From: Cercospora beticola
Lineage: Eukaryota; Ascomycota; Dothideomycetes; Mycosphaerellales; Mycosphaerellaceae
Assembly: GCF_033473495.1 (NCBI RefSeq)
Contig: NC_088940.1
Span: forward strand, 806,001 to 870,000
Length of the DNA stretch: 64,000 nucleotides
Direction: 5' to 3'
Within the stretch, counting starts at the first letter, position 1, and each line of letters begins with the position of its first letter. Shown piece after piece: positions 9,870 through 18,946 of the stretch. Both the position numbers and the translations under genes were made by a program. A model generated the notes under the pieces. The model saw only the letters and a list, made by a program, of their open reading frames with translations, did not search any database and had not been told where the DNA came from.

Positions 9870-11642
9870 ATGCCGGTCCCAGTACAGATAGCCTACAAGC
9901 CCATAGGCAAGCCCGAGATCGGAGTAAACAACTATCAAGGCTTCCATCCAGGCAAGACAGAACTTCTTCCCAAAGGCTGGAACGGCAACAACGCCAAACC
10001 TCTAGAAAGCGACGTCCGCGTCGAGCACGATGTCGAGATTGTCGTTCGAGATGGCTGCAGACTGTATGCAGATATTTACAGGCCCTCAGACTGGCAAGAA
10101 CCCGTCCCTGCCATCATTGGCTGAAGTTGCTACGGCAAGAAGTACAGCGCTTTGAGCATGCTGCCCATGACGGTGTGGCAATGCTGCGTCAAGAAGGAGG
10201 ACCTATCTGGTATCGAGAAATTCGAAGGGCTGGATCCGCAGAAGTGGTGTCCGCGAGGTTATGCGATCATCAGCGTGGACAGCAGAGGTACTGGCAACAG
10301 CGATGGACAAATACCAATCATGGGCTCTCAAGATGCTGAAGATGCATACGATGTGATTGAAGCACTGGCCAAGAAGCCTTGGTGCAATGGTAAAGTGGGT
10401 ATGGCAGGCAATTCAGCACTGGCCATCATTCAATGGCATACGGCCCAGCTCCAACCACCTTCCCTCGCAGCCATTGCTCCTTGGGAAGGTAGTGGTGACC
10501 TCTTCCGCGAGCAATTCTGCCGAGGAGGCGTGTTCTCAATGTCAAACTTCGACCTCATCACTCGTGAGATCATCAAAGGTAATTCAGGCGTCGAAGATTT
10601 TGCCGAGATGTATCGACGCAGCCCTGTCGCAAATGCATACTGGAACGACAAAAGGGCAGATATGACGAAGATCAAGTGCCCCGTCTTCATCTCTGGTTCC
10701 GATTTCAGTTCCATTCACACCATGGGTGCTGTGCGAGGCTATATGGAGGTCCCTCACGACAAGAAATGGATCCGTTGGTCGAGTCATCAAGAATGGTACG
10801 AACTGTACTGCGACGATCACGCCGATGCCGAATTACACGAGTACTTCGATCTCTTCCTCAAAGGCATACCAACCGACTTCGAGAAAAAGACTCCCAAAGT
10901 GCGTTGGTCAGCACTTCAATTCGGCGACAGACCCGCAATCGACAACATCCCCTACCCCGACTTCCCAATCCCAAACACAGACTACAAAACCTTCTACCTC
11001 TACAACAACACCCTCAACAGTACCCCCTCCTCAACCACCTCCACATTATCCTACAACTCCGAAGACGCCGCCTCCTTCGCAGAATTCACACACACCTTCC
11101 CCACCAAAACCCGCCTCATCGGCCTTCCGAAAGCCGTCCTACACATGTCCTGCCCCACACACAACGACCTCAACGTCTTCATCCACCTCCGCAAACTCTC
11201 CACAACCGGCGAACCTCTCCTCCACCTCTGCTTCCCCTTCTCCGCCGCCCCCGTAAACTCCATCTCGGAAATCCCCGCCCACCAACGCCAAAGCACAAAT
11301 CTCCACACCGGCTCCGTTGGCGTCCTCCGCGCCTCTCATCGAGCTTTCGACCCCAAACGAAGCATCCATCCGAATTTCCCATTTCATCCTCACGAGAAAG
11401 AAGAGAAAATCAAACCTGGAGATGTTGTGGAACTCGAAATTGGGATTTGGGCAATGGGTGTGGATTTCGATGATGGAGAGAGTTTGAGTGTGCAGATTGG
11501 AGGTCAGTTTCCTAGTATTGCCGAGTATAAGGCTTGGAGTGAGCCGAGGCCCGAGTGGGAGAGGAATAAAGGAGAACATAGGATTCATGTGGGAGGGGAG
11601 GAGTGGAAGAGTAGGATTATTTTGCCTTTTGTGCCGATTTGA
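9870..11642 (+). pseudogene. CocE/NonD-type alpha/beta hydrolase with an in-frame TGA
   Basis: Single reading frame of 590 codons before the final stop, the usual length for fungal CocE/NonD (X-Pro dipeptidyl-peptidase-like, S15) hydrolases. Visible features: V-R-D-G-C-R-L-Y-A-D-I-Y-R-P near residue 70, S-V-D-S-R-G-T-G-N-S-D at about 135, nucleophile Ser182 in G-M-A-G-N-S-A-L-A, and a C-terminal jelly-roll (X-Pro C-terminal domain type) from about 320. Codon 85 (10122-10124) is TGA inside P-A-I-I-G-(stop)-S-C-Y-G-K-K-Y; the family normally has Trp here (TGG). The frame continues unchanged after it, so one base explains the break. No intron fits. No selenocysteine logic applies in fungi. Likely a nonsense allele, a sequence error, or, speculatively, an edited codon. 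Cytosolic; no signal peptide. Confidence 0.85.
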
Positions 11643-11918
11643 TTTGTAGAAGGGAGAGGGAAGGAAGGTAATATATATGAGGCGAAAAGAAAAGATCAAG
11701 AGAAGGTGACTTTTAATGAGTAGCTGGCGAATGGGGGCACGGATTTTGCTCTATCGCTCGATGTCTGTTATCGTCGTGCTTTAGAATTGAGGATGACTAC
11801 GAATGATCATGAATTGGACACCGCACGCTTTACTTTACTCATTGTCTTCAAAATTCTCCCTGCTTTCCTCGCCTCGGTGCATTGCTAGTTACTATTAGGA
11901 GAATGGGTGGTCACGCAC
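11643..11918. other. Convergent 3' region
   Basis: 276 bp between the stops of the hydrolase and the minus-strand secreted protein. No gene or repeat seen. Confidence 0.4.
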
Positions 11919-13135
11919 TCACCCCTCCCTCATCTCAACAAACCCACAACCCCCATTACTGACCACAACCCTCGGCGTCCTCTCTCCCACCTGCAACCTA
12001 AAATCCCCATTCGTAATATCCGGCGAACAGAAACCTCCACCAACATCACCAGGCAAATTCCCTAACGGAACACCCCAACATTTCTGACTTGAAATTTCCC
12101 AATACGTTCCTGCAGAATTCGCTTGTCCGGCAACACAACAATCCCTCACAGACAGCGTCCCAAGGTCCTGAAGTTGTTGCGAGGAAGATGATACGCCCCA
12201 TTGCGCGTTCCCGATTCCCACATCGTTGACGGTGTCGACGTAGTTTCCGTTTGCGAGTGCGCCGTCGCAGGCGGCGTAGTAGGGGATTATAGAGGTTGTG
12301 GTGACGGGGAAAGCTGTGGTGACGGTTGTTGAGCCGCCGAAGGCGGTGATGGTGAAGATCGAGGTTTTGAAGAGGGAGGTGAAGATTGTTGAGGTGGGGT
12401 TGTTGGTTCCGGGGACGGTGGTTGTGAATGTGCCGGTTAGGGAGGATGTCTGAGGGACATGAGTTAGTGTGTGAATAGGCTTGTATGGTTGCGAAACGGG
12501 CTTTGTGGGACTTACGACTGTGACTGTATTGGCAGGTGGTTTAATCGTTTTCGTCACCATTGCGGTCGTGGTAGAGAATATGGTCTTCGTAGTCTGCAAT
12601 AGAACATCGCAGATCACGAATGCTGGTATCGTGCCTGGGGCTTGTCGCTCTTCTAGGTCGCGCTTTTTGACGGGCATGCCTGAATACATGGCTGTGCGAG
12701 CCGATGCACGCAATTGCTGAGCGATAGGCGTGAAGCCTCCACTGGTCGGCACGACTGATGTCACAGATGTAGTAACTGTAACATATCCCACTTCTGTCAT
12801 CGTATAATCTGCTTGGGAGACTGTAGAGGTAACAGTGGTGGTTGCGAATTTAGTTTTGAACACTGTGGTTGGGATCGAGTTATTTGTACAGGGCGAGTCG
12901 CAACGATTTTCGTGATCCGAAATACGGATGTCTTATCAGCTGGTGGGCTGGCAGTCACCGTGATTGTGCTTTTTAATGTCTTGTATCGAGTAGACTCGGT
13001 GGTTCCACTCTCCGTGTTGCCGTAAGTCTTGACAGTGGCCAATGCCTTGTCAGTGAAGACCGTCTGGCAGGAGCTGATGGTTGACACTTGAGCTAGCGCT
13101 GGGCCAGCGAGGCAAAGGAGGTGCAGAAACCGCAT
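11919..13135 (-). pseudogene. Thr/Val-rich secreted surface protein with a frameshift
   Basis: Starts at 13135 with a clear signal peptide (M-R-F-L-H-L-L-C-L-A-G-P-A-L-A-Q), followed by T-I-T-V-T-type repeats common in fungal wall or adhesin-like proteins. Coding character moves to another frame near 12910-12880: upstream V-F-R-I-T-K-I-V-A-T-R, downstream C-T-N-N-S-I-P-T-T-V-F-K-T-K-F. No intron with a good donor and the needed length (2 mod 3) was found, so a 1-base loss or 2-base gain is likely. A normal 66-bp intron lies at 12515-12450 (GTAAGT, CTAAC, TCAG). The K-K-R-D-L-E-E-R-Q block looks like a Kex2 processing site. The C-terminal 110 residues hold paired Cys (R-D-C-C-V-A, S-Q-K-C-W-G) and may be a folded module. 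Function unknown. Confidence 0.65.
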
Positions 13136-13919
13136 ATCCGTAGTCGTTGGCAGAAAGAAAGATAGAAAGATAACGCGAAGGAGGGCAAAGCTGTACCTCT
13201 CATCAGATATGCGGTTCTACTGCAAGAACTTGACCCTCGCCAGTCCGCACTACAGAGAAAAAGCTACCGCAGTACAAACGCGCTGCTTCGCGAGCTCCGG
13301 CGGTAGAAGCTACCTAAGCTAGTCCTGGTTCGAAGCCATAGCAGCGCCACATTTGAGTGAAGATGAGTCGCCATGTGTCGCATGATATTTCGTTGCAGCG
13401 CAGCGCTCGCGTCGATTGGATTTGCGCCGCCTTGCATGCGTAGATCTCGGTATTGGAAGGTTTTCTAGTGATCGCAGGGCAAATCAGTTTTTTGTCGTTC
13501 TCGAGTGCTCAAGAGCTGGTCCAGACCACGGCGAAGAAGATTCTCAGACAGGTATCGCACGTGGCATCTATGCATGCACTTGCGGCTTGTAGCTAGAGCC
13601 TAGACGCACATGCAGAAGATGCTGGCCAATGATTGAGGTAGCTGTGTCTTTATGTGGCTTGAATATTGTTGCTATTGGCAGGTGGTGTGAGCGTTTCTTT
13701 CGAGGCGTTTTTATGTGGCGGGGACTCAACGGATCCAGAATTTGCACGACCCGTCTTTGCAGCGCCTCGGGCGTCTCGAAGACTCCGTCAGAATCTCACT
13801 ACTCTGCAGTCGTGCATGGTCGAGTCGATTCGTCGCGCAATGCCCGAAGGCGACTGAGGTTGAAAACGTGCTTTTTTATCTATCTTGATACATATTTCTC
13901 TCAGTATCTTGGCAAATGT
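13136..13919. other. Intergenic region
   Basis: 784 bp between the 5' end of the Thr-rich secreted gene and the 3' end of WBP1. A 110-codon plus-strand frame (13629-13961) overlaps the WBP1 3' end and has no domain. Nothing else seen. Confidence 0.35.
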
Positions 13920-15425
13920 TTACCGCGTCTTGACCTTGGTGTCAGCTGGCTTGCTGTATAACCAGACCAGCACAAAGACGACAAAACCTCCCACAGTGAC
14001 CCAAATGCCAGAGATCCATGGCCACGCTGCGGAGATGACGAAGGATCGCGGCCACTCATCGTGAGCGAAGTGTCGTACTGTCACTGTGCGCTTCTCCTCC
14101 AGGTTGGTGAAAAAGGGTCGCCTGTACTCGACGAAGAAGTTGAAGATTCCTGCGAGACGTTAGATTGGACACTAGAGTGCGAACTAGAAAGGCTTACCAT
14201 GCTGATCAGGCGTCTTGAACTCAGCCCGGTAGATGGTAGTGTTGGCAGTTTGTCCCTTTGATTGCAAGTTCAGCCTGTGGAATGGCGAAAGCATGCTGAA
14301 TTCCAACTGCAGGTGATCACCAGCTGGTGGGTGGAAAGGCGCCCAGTGGTCGTTCTCCCACTCTGCAACCTCGATCTCGTAATGCACATCATTCTTGATG
14401 CGGTAGATGCTGGGGTTCAGATCGATGCCGGCGACCTCTGTGGTGTTGGCAATGCCCTTTTGCGAGCCTTCGTTCAAGTAGTGCTTGATGGTCTTGACCT
14501 GCAGCACACCCAGCTCTTTGAATGTCCAAGCGGACACCTTTTGCGCAAATGCCTTGTTGCTGCTCTTCTCCGCCTTCTTGCTACCTGGAAGCTGCACTGT
14601 AGCGTCGAACCACTTGTCTTGGAGGGACTCTGCGCTACCGAGCACAGTGAAGCGGGCACTGTTGCGGGCTTGGAAGGCAGTGACGAGGCTGATCTGCGAA
14701 CCTGTCGCGAATGGGTCTTCGACACCCTCGGTGTCCTCCTTGGGGTTGTAGATGTATGCTGTGGACGGCGCTTTGAGGATGGATGCCAGCAGAGGAGAGG
14801 CATTGCCCAGCACCTGTCCGACTGCGTGTGGGAAGGCGATCAAGCCATCGACGCTGAAGAAGTTCTTGACCTCTTGCTTGCTCGGCGATGGCGAAGGAAG
14901 GAGCAGGACATCGTGCTTCTCAGCGGCGGTTTTCGAATCGTAGTTAAAGTGATCGACGACGAGACTCGTGCGGTCGGCGGGGAGGGAGATGTCGAGTTCG
15001 AGGAGCAGGCTGCTGATGGACGCAGGCACGGCTTGCTCGGAGGAGAGGGCGAGGAGGACATTCGATCCGAGGTTGACGAACTCGACGATTTGGTTCGGCG
15101 TGAGGGCGGGACCGAGAGCCTTCAGCTTGCTGGGGAGAAGCAGGAGATGCGAGTAGGCGGGGACGCCGTGTTGGAAGAGCGACAGCGAGGTGTCTTTGGG
15201 CGATCGGTAGCTGATGTCGAATCCTCGTTCTACGTGTACTGTCAGTCCGATCACTCATTGTTCATATCATCAGTGCTGCATACCTGCGAGGTCTGACCAG
15301 AATTGCGAGTACTGTGTCTTGTCGGCATCCTCATCGATGACCACCAGCAACTTGCTCCCTTCAGCGCTCAACGCCGAAACGAAGGTGACAATGCCCAGGA
15401 GCAGGCCGATGATTGAGAAGCGCAT
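13920..15425 (-). CDS. WBP1: Oligosaccharyltransferase subunit WBP1/OST48
   Basis: Three exons: 15425-15284, 15229-14198, 14149-13920; 467 aa, close to yeast Wbp1 and human OST48. Essential non-catalytic subunit of the ER complex that moves the lipid-linked glycan to Asn in nascent proteins. Signal peptide at 1-20; then the lumenal block K-L-L-V-V-I-D-E-D and E-R-G-F-D-I-S-Y-R typical of the family, with L-V-D-H-F-N-Y further on. One C-terminal membrane segment (about 433-455), then a short cytosolic tail ending K-V-K-T-R, which fits a K-x-K-x-x ER-retrieval motif. Both introns are short GT-AG with phase preserved. Head-to-head with the complex I 9.5 kDa subunit gene, 268 bp apart. A 344-codon frame on the opposite strand is a shadow of exon 2. 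Confidence 0.95.
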
Positions 15426-15693
15426 TGTGCTGTTGGAGTGTGCAATGCGACAATGATTGACAGCTCCATCAATTCTCTACGCAACACGTAGCGGCAGCTC
15501 ACGCAACCCTGGCCGACGATCCACACCCAATGCCAAGGCTGTCGGAGGAGAGCTGCGACTGCTCTGACTTCACCTCCGCTTCCATGGGATCCCGCCGCCG
15601 CTGCACGTCCTCATCCACGCGACACCTGTAGCCTCGAGGACAGCGCGCACACACAGCCACATACGAAATCGAGCGGAGAAGCGACGAGACATC
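15426..15693. promoter_or_regulatory. Bidirectional promoter, WBP1 / NUO9.5
   Basis: 268 bp between two divergent housekeeping ATGs, too short for two fully independent promoters of usual fungal size. No TATA box is evident. Shared control is inferred from spacing. Confidence 0.4.
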
Positions 15694-16042
15694 ATGGCGC
15701 CCGTGTCGTTCTGGCAAGCGCCCGGCACATGGATCCACTACATGGCCCGGAGGAAGCCTGCCCTGTTCTGGTCCGTTGTCGTGGGCTCTCTCGGCCCAGT
15801 CACAATGGTATGTCGCGCAGAACAGTTGCAGATATGAGAGGACGGGCTAACCGCATGTACAGGTCGTTGTGCCGCCCATCAGACACCGCCTAGGCGACGG
15901 ACCGCGAAACCAGATTCCTCTCACATATCCGAGTACGCAGAACCCGAATACCGAAACAGAGCGAGACCGAAGCATACTGACACTTAGTCCATCCGCAGTT
16001 CCGAAAGGCAAGCGAGTAATACCCACGGGCTACGATGACTAG
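15694..16042 (+). CDS. NADH:ubiquinone oxidoreductase 9.5 kDa subunit
   Basis: Three short exons: 15694-15807, 15863-15932, 15999-16042; 75 aa. Small accessory subunit of mitochondrial complex I (fungal NUO9.5). Recognised by V-S-F-W-Q-A-P-G-T-W-I-H-Y near the start, the single membrane segment A-L-F-W-S-V-V-V-G-S-L-G-P-V, and the characteristic end I-P-T-G-Y-D-D. The second intron has two possible acceptors, 15986-15987 (TTAG) and 15997-15998 (GCAG). The second is chosen because it gives the conserved Y-D-D terminus; the first would give an unrelated tail. Below the size many gene finders accept. Confidence 0.9.
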
Positions 16043-17269
16043 GCGAGGAGGGGAGATATGCGGTAGAGCCGGAAGTACAGCAGTCGAGCGAGAGATAGAG
16101 CTTATGGCGTTACATGGGAAAGACGCCATGCGCATCGCGCGGGCCTCTGCAGTGGAGAAGAGACTTGCGCTGTAGATATACCAAAATTGACAAATGTTCA
16201 AACTTTAGGTCAGCGAGGACAGACTGCCCATACGTTTTCGAGCTCCAATGTTGGCCGAGAAGGACAGCAGAGACGACGTCGTCGTTGCGAATTTGACCAA
16301 GTCTGCCTTTATGGCCACGAAATTAAAGCGTTGTTCATCTTGAGCAGCTACCACAGCACCGCCAATCTTGTTCGAAAGCTACATCTGTCCCGAATTTGGC
16401 GCGCAAGATCCTTAAGGACCCACCACGGCCGCCTCACTTCCTCGATTTGCCAGCTTCCTGACTGGGCCATCTTCAACAAGAACGCAAAATTTTCGGCAGA
16501 TGGCGCTGTAGCTCAGGCAACTTCTTGTGGCGCCGCTTTGCGCGTAGTCAAGCTGTCCGGCAGGGACCACTTCGCTTCACCGGAGAAAGCATAGAGCAGT
16601 GACATCTCAGACAGCTTTCTCCAGTGAAAATACTACTGTGGCAAAGGTGACTGGCAGAGATGTTCCTGCCTGGTCGGAAAAACTGATTATTCTTGACGAT
16701 TGCGTTGGGCGGACGTCGAAGATCCGCTCCCAAGGACGTGTTATGTCCTCACCTCCCATTGTTTTGCAACTTTGGTATGAGGCCACTCATGTCCTCAAGT
16801 CCCACTGTTTGAAAGTTTGGGTCGATACTGACACGCTGGCAATTGTCCTAAAAATCAGAAGCACTCGTAAGAATAAGTACTACCTCTCTCACCCGTCGTA
16901 GCCACCCATCGACTCCAGACGCAAAGAGCCTACTTCACGACTCTTTCCAAGCAGAAGTCGACACAAAACCGCCAGAATTACCTCTCACGCGAAAGAACCA
17001 CCAGCGACGCAAAGAAATACAAGCTATACCACATCTACTTGCTTCCATCACAGGCAAGACAATCACACTACCGCGTCGCTCTCCTCTGACGACAAGACGA
17101 TCACACCACCGGCTCTTCCTAAACCAAGGAGAGGATAAGCACACGACGGCGTCTGCTTCCCTCGCAGGCAAGACCATTACCCTACCGCGCGCCTCTCCTC
17201 CGAAGACAAGACGATCACGCTACCGCGTCTTCCTCTCTCTGAGGCAAGACCATCACCCTACCGTCCGAG
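16043..17269. other. Intergenic region with a degenerate tandem repeat before the 2EXR gene
   Basis: 1.2 kb without a supported gene. An imperfect inverted repeat (about 16 bp arms, 16573-16588 against 16614-16629) surrounds 16.6 kb. The last 220 bp hold a repeat described separately. Confidence 0.35.
17050..17265. repeat. Degenerate tandem repeat in the 2EXR 5' leader
   Basis: Three imperfect units share the core aggcaagac-(c/a)at-(c/t)ac-(a/c)-ctaccg, followed by ctctcctc and gacaagacgatcac. Copies start near 17051, 17166 and 17241. The repeat ends a few bases before the ATG at 17270, so it lies in the promoter or 5' UTR. No homology is claimed. Confidence 0.55.
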
Positions 17270-18115
17270 ATGGCCTCAAGCAAGCGAGCCCCTCACGTGG
17301 GTTTCTTCACACTGCCCCGCGAACTCCGCGACAAAATCTATGCCGAAACCCTTCCCCCCTACCACGAGCTCAATCTCACAGACTCCTCCCCCTCCCCCTC
17401 CCCCTCCCCCTCCTTCGTCAACCTCGCCGCCTCTCATCCCATCATCGCAACAGAGTTAGCCGAACAAGAGATCCGCTCTTACGAAGTTCTCCGCTTCGAG
17501 ATCTCTTCTCTCCCCTGGTCTCCGCCCGCAGAAATCTACCGAGGCGCCAGATATATCTACATCTCATTTGAACATCACCACATGTCCGACAGAGAGGCAG
17601 GTTTCCAAATCATGATAGCAAATATCACGAAAGTTGTCCAGTATCTCCGACAATATACCAAGATCGAAGCCCTCTGGGTCGGAGTCGCCGAAGATTGTCT
17701 CGTCGACCCCTACTGGAGTGAGTACGCTGGTCTTTCTCCCTTCGGAATCCCCGCCGGTCACTACTTGGCAAGAATGGGAAGCGAATCTTCGAATCCGCAT
17801 AACGATGCCGAAGATGATTCTTCGTTAACGGTGTTTGAAGCGCTGTTGAGACCTCTGGTGAATTTACCGAGAGTGAAGAGCGTGGAGATCCTGGGACCGG
17901 ATGAGATTGAGAGCAGGGAGGAATTGGAGGAGTGGTATCCCATGGGTGTGGAGGTTTGTGGGGAGTTTATGGTGGCTTTTTGTGAGGGATTGGGGAGTTG
18001 GATTGAGGGGAGGAGGGAAGAGGGTGATTTGGGGGAGATGGTGAAGAGGGAGTTTGAGGAGAGATTTCCAGATCAGAGGTGGGATTTGAGGGAGGGGTGG
18101 TGGGAGGGGTTGTGA
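17270..18115 (+). CDS. 2EXR/F-box-like domain protein
   Basis: Single exon, 281 aa. Near the N-terminus F-F-T-L-P-R-E-L-R-D-K-I-Y-A-E matches the short leading motif of the fungal 2EXR/F-box-like families, which are greatly expanded in Dothideomycetes and have no defined biochemical role. A Ser-Pro run (residues 40-47, from a tccccc repeat) interrupts the region after the motif. The C-terminal part is acidic, with an amphipathic stretch E-E-L-E-E-W-Y-P-M-G-V-E-V. No signal peptide or membrane segment. The first ATG is used. No linked partner gene is suggested by the context. Confidence 0.7.
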   Translation: MASSKRAPHVGFFTLPRELRDKIYAETLPPYHELNLTDSSPSPSPSPSFVNLAASHPIIATELAEQEIRSYEVLRFEISSLPWSPPAEIYRGARYIYISFEHHHMSDREAGFQIMIANITKVVQYLRQYTKIEALWVGVAEDCLVDPYWSEYAGLSPFGIPAGHYLARMGSESSNPHNDAEDDSSLTVFEALLRPLVNLPRVKSVEILGPDEIESREELEEWYPMGVEVCGEFMVAFCEGLGSWIEGRREEGDLGEMVKREFEERFPDQRWDLREGWWEGL

Positions 18116-18946
18116 GTGGGTTTGGTGTGTTACTCTTGCTGTGAATTGGGGTTGGTATTTTCACTATGATATAATGATCATCTTCATGTTGCTGCTCCGA
18201 ACAATTTCGAGCTCACGTGGAACAAAGGTCGTCTGTTGATCAAGTCTTTGAGGCTACCTAGACGAACACTAATTGAGAGACTCGTCTGTTCTTGCAAATG
18301 CACAACATGTCAACCACGTGGCAAGCCATGTTCTTGGCTGCAGTAATCCAGCCCTTGGCAATGACCAGTGGCGCAAAGCTCCAAACCTACCTCTACCCGT
18401 ACAACATCGCACTCGATCTTCCACTCTTCCATTCATCATCGCATCCACCCAAATTGCAGATTCATTCGTATCTAGAAGAAGAAGTCGCACATCACGCGAG
18501 ATCTACTCTCCTGGCTGGAAAGAGCACGCTTCTTGACCGACCTCCCATTCTATACGGAACAGCCTTTCCACACTTCCCGTGTCCTCGGACGCTCCTAACC
18601 GCTTTGCAACTTTAAACGGAACTCACTGCGCTCTATCGCCTTCCAGGCCCTCCCGCCAAGTCAGCCTCTATAAGCTCTATTTCGTCCGTTGCCTGTATCG
18701 GGCAAGCGTCTTGAGATGTTTGTGCCAGGACTTCAGGTGTGGCTTGCTCGCAGGCTTTCAGATGTCTCCCGACTCGTTCACTCTGGCATGCATGGTTGAG
18801 CCGCTCTGCGGGAACAGGCCCGACAAGAGCAGAATGTGACCTGATCTAAGAGTCGTGGCTGGCTGAGCTGCGATGTGGTGCAGTATCTGGCAGAGCCCAT
18901 GCCCGTCTTTCTGGATGATTGAGTTGAAGTTCCACGGTTTGAGAAG
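18116..18946. other. Intergenic, promoter of the PLA2-like gene
   Basis: 831 bp. A 107-codon plus-strand frame at 18292-18615 has no domain and no splice or start support. Nothing else seen. Confidence 0.3.

Noticed and set aside
10122..10124. Selenocysteine at the TGA
   Set aside because: Ascomycetes are not known to use selenocysteine and the expected residue is Trp.
13629..13961. 110-codon plus-strand frame
   Set aside because: Overlaps the WBP1 3' end, no domain.
14262..15296. 344-codon plus-strand frame opposite WBP1
   Set aside because: It mirrors the conserved WBP1 exon 2, has no domain and crosses the WBP1 intron; a shadow frame.
18292..18615. 107-codon plus-strand frame before the PLA2-like gene
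   Set aside because: No domain and no coding-like base bias; probably leader or spacer.
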